NCBI GenBank assembly: GCA_009617715.1
Contig: VTFK01000140.1
Span: 992,001-1,056,000, forward strand
Source of the DNA: Plectrocnemia conspersa
Taxonomy: Eukaryota > Arthropoda > Insecta > Trichoptera > Polycentropodidae
Length of the DNA: 64,000 nt
Reading direction: 5' to 3'
Part shown: positions 1 through 10,869 of the stretch, piece after piece
Layout of the letters: each line of letters opens with the position of its first letter
How positions within the stretch are numbered: the first letter of the stretch is position 1
Notes under the pieces: generated by a model
Told to the model about the DNA's origin: nothing
The model's database searches: none
Seen by the model: only the letters and a program-made list of their open reading frames with translations
Translations under genes and position numbers: made by a program

Positions 1-200
1 TTTGTAGTTACATAAATATTGAATAGCGTAAAAAAGTTTGATACAAGAATAAAAAAATACTGATTTTTTTATATACAAATTCTAAAACCCGGTTTCTGTA
101 AATATAAATTAAAAGTTTTTTTTTGAATAAATAACTCAAAATAGTAACAAATGTGAAAAAAAACATAAAATAAATTATATTTTGTAATGATCGGATTTAT
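1..200. other. AT-rich sequence, nothing recognised
   Basis: Very AT-rich DNA with short homopolymer runs. I see no coding, RNA or element signature. Confidence 0.5.
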
Positions 201-204
201 GAAT

Positions 205-480
205 ACATTTTCATTAAATTGAGTAAAATTCAAGGGAATCCGTTTAGAATCCACGTCAAAAGCAATAATATCGTGCCGTCGCAGTGGAAATGCTAGCTTA
301 TCCAACGTTCATATTGAGACTTTTTTATAATTATATTACGACTAACAATAAGTAAGAATAGAATAGAGCACATATAAACCGAATTTTGACCAATAGGAGG
401 GCGCAAAAAACTTCTGAGAAGTAATAATTGTTTTTGACCAAAATTCGGTTTTTATATACTTTAATCAGCCCTCTTATTTT
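205..480 (-). repeat. dispersed ~190-bp repeat family (CCGAATTTTGACCAATAGG type)
   Basis: This block contains CCGAATTTTGACCAATAGGA, a degenerate inverted copy of it about 60 bases on (GACCAAAATTCGGTT), and GACGGCAC-like and AGCAATAAAATCG-like words. The same words recur at 16770-16930, 23940-24060, 37165-37275 and, in tandem, at 41460-41975. It is a dispersed repeat unit, not a gene. Its class is unknown. Confidence 0.6.
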
Positions 481-599
481 AGATGTCCATAGTAATATTA
501 GTAAGAACAGCTATCGTATCTTTAAAATATAGTGCAATATCAGAGTGCAGACCAACTATGGAGCAATATGCGAGATGTGTCATCTGTCTGTTCTTCTTC

Positions 600-845
600 C
601 GCTTATTTTTCCGTTTGTACTTTGGACTTGACGTAATGAAAATTATAAAACTATAATTAGTTTTAGAACTTTCATTAGGTCAAGTTGGGTTAGGGTTATT
701 CGCGTAGAGGTTTGGGTTTAAACAGCAAATGGATGTTTCGCAACTGTTAAATGAGTTTCATATACATTTTAGAACAACATATAATTTCACTAAAATATAT
801 ATCTACTGGTGAAAATGTATTTGGACTTAATGTAAATCAAAAATG
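600..845. repeat. dispersed repeat with TTGACCTAATGAAAG and CACTAGTGAAAAT words
   Basis: The segment runs from a TTGAC.TAATGAAAATT motif through TTCATTAGGTCAAGTTGGGT to a palindromic end with ACTGGTGAAAATGTATTT. Recognisably related copies lie at 6896-7125, 16430-16755, 29560-29640 and 50745-50960, in both orientations. It is a non-coding repeat, probably a MITE. The GGGTTAGGGTT inside it is not telomeric. Confidence 0.6.
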
Positions 846-1149
846 ATAAGTATGTAAACGTATACATATATTACTACGTATGGAAAAGTTGAAATCATAT
901 AATTTTACTAGCCCCCTACCTGCCCCTCCCCCCCATCTAAATTAAATAACATCCCTGGAACTAACGACGGTTTTATTTTTATTCATTTCGTGCGGCACTC
1001 ATTTGGCAATCTTTTTGATTTTACATAATGTTGGATTACTAACGCCTAATAGGCCAAATTATATAATGGATCTGATTCGCATAACACCTTCATTCGTTAT
1101 AAATTAAAAAAAGACGCCAACACAGGGCGCCTTTTGTCGAAAAAATAAA

Positions 1150-1480
1150 AATAGCATACGGTCAGAAAAAATAGGATAGTCATGTAAAATAAAAAAAATA
1201 TTATAGTATTTGTAAATATAAATGGGCAATAAATTATTTATTTTAGAAATATCTCATAAAATATCTCGCTCGCAGCTAAGCTGTTAGGACAGGTAAGGTT
1301 CGAATAAGCGAACGTTGGTCAGAAAGTGAACACCCCATGAATAACTGTCTTCGAATCGATTTAATTGTATGTAGCACGCGAAGGTATTTTGAGCAACAAA
1401 CGAAGCGGGAATAACGACAGAGCGGCGACTTAGAGTACGCTTTGCTTGTGTTTACATCTTTATATGTTGTGTTGGGATAA
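1150..1480 (+). repeat. copy of the GGTCAGAAT repeat element
   Basis: About 300 bases match 43290-43640 in the same orientation. Shared words include ATATCTCGCTCGCA/ATATCTTGCTCGCA, TGAACACCCCATGAATAACT and GAAGCGGGAATAACGACAGA. The better-delimited copy is at 43284-43860. The moderate CpG content is a property of the element, so this is not a promoter. Confidence 0.65.
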
Positions 1481-2200
1481 TATCCCTTTAACCAACCCGT
1501 TTTAAATTCATATAAAAAAAATGCTTTAATTTAATTTATTTTATATTTAATTAAGTAGTTCAGTTTGAAGCAAAATAATAATGAGATCTTACCAAAATTC
1601 AGACCAAACAATGTATTGAAAATGATAATATAACACTTGCGCGATACATTGACATTTTCATTTATTAATGAAAGATAAAATTAATAACAAAAAAAAACAA
1701 ACATTTAATTACCTAGCAACCTAGATTTAATAACGATAAATAATAATTACATCTGATATACATTCATACTCTCACCGCATACTAATTACTGTCGAGATTG
1801 ATTAACCAAAATCGCATTAAAGTACTAGTTATTGAATGCAATTCAATAATTTAGATATTCGCCAGTCTACCACAATTCAACGATTGATAGTGCTATGATG
1901 CGTAATTTGCGATTAAAGCGATACAAATATATAAATGCAAATGGTTGAATATCATGCAAATTTAAAGTCACGAGGAGGATTTTCAGACTATGATATAAAT
2001 AATAGAGCGTAAATATTTTTAGAATTAATTAATTTATAATAATAGCACAATATTATAATATATAATTTATATATTTTTAAATAAATTAAATACAAAAAAA
2101 TCAACTACTATCTAATAATCCAGATTACAGGACGCAACGAACTAACGTATAGTACAGAACGAAACCCAATAATTAACTTAAGTAAAGTTATGTTTGCTAG
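1481..2200. other. AT-rich sequence, nothing recognised
   Basis: There are short AT-rich simple stretches and no supported gene or element. Confidence 0.4.
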
Positions 2201-2214
2201 ATAATAATTTCACA

Positions 2215-2545
2215 AACGTTTTGAATGTTCGCACGAAGCAGTCGAAGATTTCAGAGGCGAAGGCAGCGCAGCGTATCATGGCACTGTCTGTTTTTTTTAA
2301 CTACTACACGCGTCCTCCTCTGGCGTTCCGAGTTTGGACACTGTAAAACCGAAAAAAAACACGCACGGGACCCTCTCTCGGGTCCGAAGCGCGGAAGCGA
2401 CCGGCGTTAGTCACGGACCGTGGATCCGATGAAAAGAAAGTGAACGTAGAATTACGGCCATCGTGAAAGTGTTTATGTAAAAATGACCGATTGACTAATG
2501 CACACGCGCCGGGGCTACCGTTAAACGCGCCATATAACATATACG
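2215..2545. promoter_or_regulatory. CpG-rich island with palindromes (possible promoter or 5' exon)
   Basis: In a very AT-rich setting this segment is suddenly rich in CpG (ACGCGTCCTC, CGAAGCGCGGAAGCGACCGG). It holds two compact palindromes: GGACCC-TCTCTC-GGGTCC near 2370 and CACGG-A-CCGTG near 2412. Short ORFs exist on both strands, but neither has recognisable protein character. A promoter with a non-coding first exon is one reading. An unrecognised transposon end is another. The direction is undecided. Confidence 0.3.
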
Positions 2546-3285
2546 TATATGTACGGAAGTTTAAACTAAAAGCATACTATATTAATTTGCTTCTTAAAAT
2601 GCATTAATATTATTAGACTACATGGGTTAGATAGTTATACACGTGCTACTTTGTGCTAAAAATGTATAGGCTATCTTCCATCAGTGTAAGTATGTCGCCA
2701 ATTCGATTACTGCCTCCTGGAGTCGATTTATAATGAAGTTACAACGTATGATAGCAAGTGATCTTATTATTCCTGCATGTACATACATACATAGATATGA
2801 GAAATAAAGGTATGTCTGCTCCAACATTTTGAACAGGATGACGTCAAGACGTGTCAAACGCCTTTTCTATATCTAATAAGAGCATTCCTGTGTCTATTTT
2901 GATGTTGATTCATTGTGATTCTAATATATATATTATAATACACATCATGTCAAGTGTCTTTTCTTAAAGCCAAATCGAAAGTCAAATATGTATTCATTTG
3001 ATTTGTAAAAGTAGATATTAACGTTTTGTTTATTCGAATAACAATTTTCACCCAATTTGAATAGCACAGGTGATCTAGAAACTTGAATTAAAAATAATGA
3101 GTATTCGTAAAATTTTCTCTATAAGTATATTTTTTAGAGAATTTAAACAATTAGCTGATATTGACAAATATGTTTAGCAAGCTTTAGTATCCGGATTACT
3201 CGATTATTAAAATAATGTAATGCTAGTAGATATACATATATACACATACTTATCAAGATGTTCCATTTTTTTCTTTACGTTTTTT
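2546..3285. other. no recognised feature
   Basis: AT-rich, with a short ACATACATAC microsatellite near 2780. No gene or element could be supported. Confidence 0.4.
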
Positions 3286-3424
3286 AAGGTGCGGGTTAAA
3301 TTAACTAAATATTAAAACGTGCAATACTTTTACTAAATTATATATTCTCCATATTTTTCTACAATTATTCTACTCGTGTTAATCTATTTTTTTTATATCT
3401 GATTCAAAAAATTATGTATTTTTG

Positions 3425-3965
3425 GAAGCATTAATACAAATTTTTTTCACATAAAAACTGTTGCAGAGATCTAAATATATGATAGTAATTTGGAGCAATG
3501 TCTGGAGAATATGGTGGATGAAAAACAATTACCGAGAAAGTTCATTGATTTTTTCTATTGTATTTTTCGCTACATGAGGGCAAGCGCTGTCTTAAAGTAA
3601 AATTACCTTCTTTGATTTATAAGGGAATGTATTTTTTATGATCTGAGCCGCTTTTAAAATAATTATCTTAGTACACTTTGTGTCTGTCGTAATTGTCTGA
3701 TCGTCAATCTTAGACTTGATTTGATGGTAGCCCTAATATCCTCACTAACAACCCCTAAGGATTACCCGTCCTTAAGTAGATATTCAGTGGCAAAATTTCT
3801 GGAACGAAATTTTAGAACCATTTGATACTTTACATCTGTTTTAACAGCTATTATCGCATTATGACCGAGTTGAAACTCGTAAGCATAATATATCTTAACA
3901 GAGATTATTTTATCTCTACTGCCATTGTTGATTTGGAGTTGAAAATATCGAAAAAAATATCCCGT
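3425..3965 (-). pseudogene. mariner-type transposase pseudogene
   Basis: Read on the minus strand, from high to low coordinate, frameshifted fragments follow the order of a mariner transposase. First comes an N-terminal helix-turn-helix-like stretch with YEFQLGHNA near 3860-3890. Next is a KFRSRNFA segment near 3800, corresponding to the WFxKFRSGDF motif. Then comes a DSACPHVAKNT piece near 3570-3590, at the position of the second catalytic aspartate (DNARPH in live copies). Last is HPPYSPDIAPNYYHIF near 3465-3530, the motif that carries the third aspartate. The family's normal length is about 345 codons. Here the pieces are in different frames with several stops, so no functional product is possible. 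I could not place the TIRs. Confidence 0.8.
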
Positions 3966-3969
3966 TACT

Positions 3970-4635
3970 AAATAGCATCATTTAACAGACACCGAAAGAA
4001 TAGTGAAACTATCGTTAATATATAAAAGGTTATACATTTTTGTAAATGTAAGAAATAAAAACTAAAAAGGCTAACGGGACAAACTTATTATATAATAAAT
4101 AGTCATACCCCGGTTTGCGCGGTAGATATATTCCGAGAAATTTCGCATAAATCGATACATAGAACATATACAAAAATAGAAAATAATAAAGATAAGAAAA
4201 TCTCTATTATTTCTCGTATATCTAGCAGCAGATTATTCTGGATTTACCCTTATAAAATAATCTGTTATAAATTTTTGCATTTTACTTTTTTTCAAATCCT
4301 TTGATAATGCCCGCAAATGATTTTTAAATCTTGCTTAATTTTAACAGCATTTTTTCGACTGCGTAAATCAAGGTATAGGGATACATGTAATGAAAATATT
4401 AAACACAATGTTAAACAGAAACATAATAAAAATTGTATAGCAATAAAATTCGAGATGTATTAATATTATAAATATTGTGCGACGGCGTAAAAAATACTAC
4501 CAGATGATGCTTACAGACTTTTGGCGAAACGTACTTAGACATAAAAAATAACGTAAAATGAATTCCATAAATATGTAATTAATTATTTATTGTAAATCTT
4601 CAAATTTTCCTAAAGCGTTACAATAGGATATATTT
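3970..4635. other. no recognised feature
   Basis: AT-rich sequence. It may include the degraded 5' flank of the mariner copy, but no inverted end could be identified. Confidence 0.4.
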
Positions 4636-4639
4636 ATTT

Positions 4640-4955
4640 TATTGCATAATGACAGAAGTTACCTTAATACGTTACAACGGGGTAAACACAATAAACAAAC
4701 TATTAAGTAAATAGTGAATCACCAGACTAAAAACAAAGTCTGTAAATCAGTGACACATTTTTTATTAATTATAAACTATTATTACAGTTTACAAGAGATG
4801 TCAGAAAGCTCGATTTTATTTTAATTATTCATTTGTGAGATTAGGAATATCTAGGAAAACCTATTATGTGATGATCAATCGAAATTAAAATTATAAAATA
4901 TTCACAAAAAATACTGTTGTTTATATGGGATTCGAATCCTTATCTTAAAAATATA
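4640..4955 (-). repeat. SINE-like element, diverged, minus strand
   Basis: The left part carries a degenerate form of the tail seen in the better copies (TACGTTACAACGGGG). An internal stretch (GACATCTC, TTTTATTTTAATTATTCAT, GTGAGATT) is shared with 58316-58650. Near 4927-4943 the sequence GGATTCGAATCC reads as a polymerase III B box on the minus strand. It shares a 3' tail with the 10217 and 21425 copies but has a different head, so it is a relative or subfamily. Confidence 0.55.
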
Positions 4956-5016
4956 ATTTTGCTATATTGTGATAATTAAAAAATAATTAATAATATTCAA
5001 AATTATACGAATATAC

Positions 5017-5317
5017 CAGTGGCGTGCGTAATCATGCGGTAGACGCGGCGCATGCCTTGGGATTGTAAAACGATTATAATACGTAATCGTTCAGAAAATC
5101 GGCTACAGACAACAATACCGAACGAGCGGGTAAAGCCGACTGAAGCGCGGGCGAGCTGTCTGGCCAGCTGTCTTGCGCAGTCGATACGCGTGCGGAATTG
5201 AATTGGTCGCGCATGCGCACTAGAAATTCAAATGAAGAAAATAAATTTAAAAATATTGTTTTTGTTTCCCCCACCCTTGACCGCATGCCCTGTTTCAATA
5301 GTCACCGCACGCCACTG
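5017..5317. mobile_element. non-autonomous hAT-type element (301 bp)
   Basis: The ends are inverted: CAGTGGCGTGCG on the left and CGCACGCCACTG on the right. The flanks are near-identical 8-bp target duplications, GAATATAC at 5009-5016 and AAATATAC at 5318-5325. The interior is GC-rich with no transposase. CAGTGG termini with 8-bp duplications are typical of hAT elements. A second start of similar type (CAGGGGCGTGCG) lies near 22625. Confidence 0.88.
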
Positions 5318-5325
5318 AAATATAC

Positions 5326-6110
5326 ATGTAATTTTAATTTATTCAACGTATTTCTTGTTTATGATGTGAAAATAATAAAACTTGTTATCACACGTTGAAC
5401 TCTAATCGCTCATCTAAAATAGATTAAGTTAATACATTGAATTCGAAAGACAGCGTTTAGTCTTTAGCAGGCCAAAGCAATACTAATCTGTCGTGTATTG
5501 CGCGTTGACAAGATATTAAATATAAATATTATAGTATCACCTCAACACAAATACAACTGCTCCTATGTGAACTTCTAAAATGCTATTGTGAACAATAAAA
5601 ACATGTAGTAAGTCAAGCGTTCGTTAAGGTTTGGCACACGGGATTAAAATTTAAAATTAAAGAGACACTTCCTTATAATATTTAAATCATATCTGAATGA
5701 CAGATCTTCACAAATTAATTTTTGCAAAGGCATAAAGCACAATGTCATGCTCAGACCAGTTTTATACTCGATATACACAGGAGACTTGTGGCTTTTCAAA
5801 AGAACCCGGATGCGACATTTAAAGATTGCCCCCATTAAACGAGCAAAAATCTATCCATGTGACATTCATCATGGCAAATAATACATTTCATAAGGCAGCG
5901 CAATTATTTGGGTTACACTCCTTAAAAACATTATTTAAAAGTATAAATGTATCTAAGTGGGATTAATTTGTACCCCGTTCCTACTGCACACGTTGCATTT
6001 TTTTGTACTTTAAAGGTTAATGTAAACAGTTGCAGATGTCTGAAATCCGGTTTTACCCCTTCCCTCGATGTCCAGGACAAATTTAGGATATATATATTGT
6101 AGATTATATA
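5326..6110. other. no recognised feature
   Basis: Mostly AT-rich. The short ORFs here show no family resemblance. Confidence 0.4.
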
Positions 6111-6114
6111 CAGC

Positions 6115-6430
6115 GTACACAGCGCTTAAAAACGTTCAAACACCGCGACCCTCGACTATCAATTATCATAATGGCCAATTAGCAGCGGTTTCGCCATTGA
6201 CAGCGAGATTATGATGGCAAGTCTCGCTTGCGTCACACGTAGAGCCGTTTGCGAAATTATCTTAGGTCTAAAGCACAGGTGAGTATGCTACGGCAATGTA
6301 TGCCCTTGGCCGGATAATTAGGGCGTCGTTAGTAACGGAAAAAACGTAATTTGCTTCCAACCCCCGGAGGTGGTTGTTTATCGTGTAATTATGGCGAAGG
6401 CGTAAAACTAGGGTTGCTGGCTCGTTCGAT
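6115..6430 (+). promoter_or_regulatory. candidate conserved regulatory block, with an embedded perfect 5' splice site
   Basis: GC-balanced sequence contains several homeodomain-type cores (ATAATTAGGG, GTGTAATTATGG), a forkhead-like TTGTTTAT and CpG-containing words not seen elsewhere in the window. A consensus donor, CAG/GTGAGTATG, lies at 6276-6284. A short open frame starting ATGATGGCAAGT at 6211 runs to it (23 codons). It could be a first coding exon on the plus strand. The dense transcription-factor-like words make an enhancer at least as likely. I saw no acceptor or promoter to settle it. Confidence 0.3.
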
Positions 6431-6890
6431 TCTATATACATAGAAATTGTTGATTACATTTCGCCTACCGAATATGAGAGAGGCGGAATTAAGTCAGTAA
6501 TCAACTTAGTCCATACAATTATGCACTTTTACACTAAGGTACATCGACAACTCTTAACTCACTTAATGAAAAGTGACAATTAACAGGGTGAAGTCATACA
6601 GGAGATATCTGCAAAGTGCTTCAACGAAAGTGCAGTAATGTAATTAGTGTTACTTCTGAACTGAGACAAAGATGCAGAGTTTGGGGATGTATTAAAAAAT
6701 ACACTTCTATAACACATCATTTTATTCTTCCATAACAGTTGTGATCAAAAAAAATCTACTAGTGTGCAGCTCAGTTATTTCAAATAAAAACAATTACATA
6801 TAATTTCCTAGACTATTAGATTATAAATAATGCAGTAAAATAATTTGAATTCCAAGAGTATCTGGACCTCCTTAAAATGACTAAGAGATG
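6431..6890. other. no recognised feature
   Basis: AT-rich sequence with no supported gene or element. Confidence 0.4.
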
Positions 6891-6895
6891 AGTTG

Positions 6896-7125
6896 GCTTA
6901 GTTTGTATTTTCGACTTGACCTAATAAAAATTCTAAAACTATAATTAATTATAGAACTTTCATTAGGTTTGGGTTTGAACAGAAAATAGACGTTTCGCAT
7001 CTGTCAAATTGAGTTCCATGGACATTTTAGGGCAGCATATTAGCGCCTATCAGTTAAATTATATTTTCGCTAGTAGAAATATATAGAAATATATTTTCAC
7101 TGCTAAAATATGTATACAGACTGGT
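6896..7125. repeat. dispersed repeat with TTGACCTAATGAAAG words (copy 2)
   Basis: Matches 600-845: TCGACTTGACCTAATAAAAA, TTTCATTAGGTTTGGGTTTG and an end rich in TTTCGCTAGTAGAAATATAT. Non-coding. Confidence 0.6.
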
Positions 7126-7439
7126 AAAAATAAGAATTTTTTTTATAAAAAAAAGAAATTAAGTACAGACATAATGTCACTTTACAATTAACAAAATTTG
7201 GTAACAACATAATTTACACTCCACCCTGCTTTAAAAGCATGACATTCGAAGTTCATTAATCTCTTATTTTAAGGCATTGACAATAAAAAATATCCCAAAA
7301 GTATTAAACTGTGATGAATTATAATTGCGTATCGTCACAGCGGAATGCGAAGCAATAAGAGCACCACATACGGTCATATAAGTATAAACAATAGTATTAT
7401 ATTGCCCCACTATATGCTTAATAAATTAGATATAACGAA

Positions 7440-7790
7440 GTCACAAAAATTATAAAATAGAGCAATGAGAATAGTTTTAAATAAAAACAGATTTACTAGT
7501 TGTAGAAGAATGATTGAAATAGTTAATGTTCAAGAAATATTGAAAATTAATGTATTAGTATTTATATATAAGTTAGAAAATAATATATTATCAGAGCATT
7601 TTAATAAGTATTTAATAATAATAAATAAAGATGTACATATATAGATTTAATATTCCTAGGACAATCCGCAAAAATAAAATTCTAACCGGTTTCCCCAATA
7701 GAATAAAGAAACACCGTCATGCATTACGAAATAGATTATAATATTATCTTTTATATGTAACGATTGTTGAAAATATTTTAACTTTAATTG
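7440..7790 (+). pseudogene. LINE reverse-transcriptase C-terminal fragment
   Basis: On the plus strand the sequence encodes residues such as NKNRFTSC, NVQEIL, NVLVFIYKLENN and HFNKYLI, then continues frameshifted. The same peptide pattern appears in the cleaner copy at 54112-54660 (minus) and at 26160-26520 (minus). This is the region after the catalytic domain in CR1/Jockey-like LINE polymerases. The copy is 5'-truncated and broken. The family assignment is from recall only. Confidence 0.7.
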
Positions 7791-7948
7791 TGACGATGTT
7801 AAAGCAGTATTTGCCTTATTTTACAATCGAACAGATCATGACATAACACAGCAAATAATATTCTAAGTTAACTGAGATGAATATAGTCGACGTTTAAACA
7901 AATTCGTTCAACGAATCTATCCATTATTACAGTATTAATTGGGCTTAC

Positions 7949-8008
7949 CGTTTTTTGGTTTTGATGCAGAACGGGTCCAACATGACGATGCGGCCAACTG
8001 CGTTACGC
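7949..8008 (-). CDS. internal coding exon of an unidentified host gene (60 nt, phase 2-2)
   Basis: On the minus strand a pyrimidine-rich tract (TTTCTTTCCTTTCAG) ends exactly at 8009. A consensus donor (CG/GTAAGCCC) begins at 7948. The 60-nt interval between them is GC-balanced against AT-rich flanks, as expected of a conserved exon. In the favoured frame the first base completes a codon and the exon encodes RNAVGRIVMLDPFCIKTKK, with two bases left over, so both introns are phase 2. The exon is a multiple of three and could be a cassette. A second frame is also open (beginning VTQLAASSCW), so the frame is an inference. I do not recognise the protein. Neighbouring exons were not found, which implies long introns and a minus-strand gene crossing this part of the window. 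Confidence 0.72.
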
Positions 8009-8019
8009 CTGAAAGGAAA

Positions 8020-9595
8020 GAAATTGTTTTTTAATTCAAATGAATCGCTTTAGACAGTCGTAAAATTAAATTTGAAAATCGCACGTTAACAAAACATTAG
8101 TATGTTGTAAGTATATATTATACATACATATATATTTAAATAGGTGGCAACTCTACAAATACTCATTTACAAGTAATTGATTTAGCAAATTATATTTATA
8201 ATAATAAAATCCACTAATTAAAGTACAGATCGCAAATGGGTTTTTGATCCTCCGCTCTTAAAATATTACATAAAAGCATTCTACGCGAGATATGCAAAGA
8301 GCAGAGAATGATTTACCGTATTAATCAATTAGATTAAAAAATGCCTATATTCATTGCCGGAAATAAAATACCGAAAATTGGAAATTTAAAAATTATCCGG
8401 TATTTGATGAGTCACAATAGTCAAAATAGTATATAATTTTTTCAACTCGTTTTTAAATTACTAAGATTATTAAAATATAAACAGGAAAACAAATCAGGTA
8501 ATTACTGACTCACACAACAACTGATCAATGATTCAAACAATTTTGAATTGCTCATTAATTGTTTATTGGCAATGATGATTCAAACCGGATCCAAAATACA
8601 ATTAGAACTATTTATCAATAGATGAGTACTATAAATTGGCAGGTGACTGCTATGCTATTTCTTGTGTTAGCGTAAGAAGTGCAAGATAAAGAAGAGCATT
8701 TCGGTAGGTCTAGAAAAGCGTCACTGGAATCCCAAGGGTGCAACCCGATCTTCAGATACGATTTGAAGACTACTATTGCATGAAAAACCCCGTAAACAGC
8801 TTCTGTGCATCTATATATAATGATTTTGACAATTTACTAAAAAGTTTGGGCATCCCTGTTCTAGCAAGTCTCTTTTAAGTCTAAATCTGGTCATATTTTC
8901 ATATTTGGATATTTTGTAAGAGCATCGTTTACACAGCAACTGTCTGGGTTGATTCTCTTCCGGTTCCTGAAGCACAGTCTGATCGGCTATAGTGTTTAGA
9001 GCTCGTTGGCTATTTCTGTTCTAGAGCACGTCCGCCAAGAATATATCTTTGTTTCGACTGCAAGCTTAAAATGCGCTCCAGAGGATCGGGACGGGTGGGA
9101 GGCAGACGTTCAGCAGAACAATTTTACACGCATTCTGTAATTGTCGGAACGGTAGCTACAACTATTCTTCCGCGTTCCCTCATTGTTGGGTCCATCGTAT
9201 GCATAGAGTAAAGAAGTATCGTCATACTTTATACATTTGTATCCAAATCAAAACAGAGTAACTCCGTTAAGATTGATTTTCAAATAACGGATTAAAATAT
9301 CTTCTTGACGGAAGCGCGATATTATGCAAGTTTCTGGAAATTATCAATACTGTTTAATTAACACTACATATATTTTCTAGTCAACGTGCTAATGCGTATT
9401 TAAACGATTGCATATTAATGCATAAAACGTGTATATTATTTTAGAATACGCGTGTGATATTATATAATTTATTCAATCTGTCCCTATCTACTATTCGGGG
9501 AATATTATAAATATCACTATCAAAATACATTTACAGCTTCAAAATTGTATTATAGAGTAGTCAGGTACCTGAGAACGATAGAAATTTTTCATTTC
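8020..9595. other. putative intron sequence, nothing recognised
   Basis: AT-rich flank upstream of the exon. 9000-9210 is more GC-balanced (GATCGGGACGGGTGGGAGGC), but I found no frame or splice pair to support an exon there. Confidence 0.35.
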
Positions 9596-9602
9596 CTTTG
9601 AT

Positions 9603-9890
9603 TTACTCAAGAGGAAGATTTTCACAAATATGCTCGAGTTTAACGAAAATGGAGGCAATTGTGGTTTTTATTGAAATATGAATATCCAACAGTAGTGGTG
9701 AAACATCTGAAACTTGACTCTTTTCCTGTTTAATCAACTTGGTAAACATTGTAGCCGGAATTGAGACGAAGATAGAATCACCCACCCACGGCTGGCTATT
9801 GTATTGTAGCCGTTTATAGTGGAGCGAAAGAGTAACGAACTTTATTTGAGTCGTAATTGGCACGTCATCGTCGACAAATGACACTTCCAC
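9603..9890 (-). other. open segment of 95 codons, uncertain exon
   Basis: A minus-strand frame is open with non-repetitive content (MEVSFVDDDVPITTQIKF at the start, ending ENLPLE). A possible acceptor, TGTCCTCCTAG, lies just upstream on that strand, immediately before GTGGAAGTG. No donor is needed if this were a terminal exon. There is no recognisable domain, and the composition could equally be a non-coding conserved block. This is a weak call. Confidence 0.2.
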
Positions 9891-10216
9891 CTAGGAGGAC
9901 ATAATCCAGAAGCAGCTCAAATGTTCCAAAAAAAACCTTATAATACTTTGCAGACTATCTTGTAATAAATAAATTGATCAAAGTTCAAGTGTAAAAGAAG
10001 AGTAAACAATTCTACTAAAAATATTAAGTTTATAAAATAGTGTGAGCAGATCGTTGCATCTACATATACTACAGAAAATATTGTAGCAAAATATATGCGC
10101 GAATAGTCATCAATAGCCCACATTGTTACCTTTTTAAAATTCGATACAAAATCTAAATTTGTGCTGATTTGCTTGGGTTTAGTAGTATAACTTATTTTTA
10201 TTGATTTATTTTTTAG

Positions 10217-10487
10217 AAAATCTCCCGTTGTAACCTGACAGGCGTAAGCCCAATACGTTACAACGTGGTAAATCTGTACCCACTGAGAGTCAATCAGATG
10301 TGAATCGGTGACATCCAATTAATAATTATAAATTATTATGTTAAATATAATTTATAATCAATAGATGTCACTGCAGCTGGGACCGGATTTTTAATAATAT
10401 CGCATTTTTTGAGTGCCGCTGCCGGGACTCGAACCCACATCCTTAGAGTTACTAGTTAGAGACGTTACGGGCTATGCTATTCCGTCC
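10217..10487 (-). repeat. tRNA-derived SINE (Thr-like head), copy 1
   Basis: Reading the minus strand from 10487, the head looks like a decayed tRNA. An A-box-like TAGCATAGCCCG is at 10468-10479, then an anticodon region with CTAGTAA, and a strong B box GTGGGTTCGAGTCCC at 10423-10437. The CTAGTAA loop corresponds to a threonine AGT anticodon. The body ends in a conserved tail (GTTACAACG, GCTTACGCCTGTCAGG, GTTACAACGG). The same arrangement is found at 21425-21752. This is a retroposon, not a functional tRNA gene: the acceptor stem is not closed. Confidence 0.82.
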
Positions 10488-10632
10488 TTATATATTGTAT
10501 ATATTGTTTATGTACATGTCGGCAAAATGGCGAAATTATTGTTTTAACCAAATACTTCCGCACTTCTGCGTTTTACCACTACTATCACTAACATTTTAGA
10601 ATCAGAAATTGTATATAATTTTAAAGTAGTAG

Positions 10633-10740
10633 TTAACCCTTTGACCGCGGATGACATCTATAGAAATCATCAAGAAAAACGCCAGTATGCGTTGGGCACC
10701 AAAAGGTGTCACGACCATTGAGCTTTGTAAAATGTTTTTT
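10633..10740. repeat. piggyBac-like MITE end
   Basis: TTAA followed directly by CCCTTTGACCGC matches the TTAA target plus CCCTTT-type TIR of piggyBac elements. The matching right end was not found, so this is a half or decayed copy. Confidence 0.4.
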
Positions 10741-10869
10741 ATATATAATTTAAGATTGAAAAACACTTTAGTTTATTTCAACTTATGGCATAAATAGGTG
10801 CTCCCCCACATAGAAAATATCGAATTTGTGCGCAAATATCAGCCGCAATGGAAGGGGTAAATGCCAATA

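Noticed and set aside
680..705. GGGTTAGGGTT, telomere-like
   Set aside because: A single occurrence inside a dispersed repeat; there is no array, and most insect telomeres use TTAGG.
2225..2540. Opposing frames of 61 and 78 codons
   Set aside because: They overlap on opposite strands, are Arg-rich from CpG composition and have no motif or splice support.
10423..10487. A true tRNA-Thr gene
   Set aside because: The acceptor stem does not close, a long body and LINE-type tail follow, and a second copy exists. It is a SINE head.
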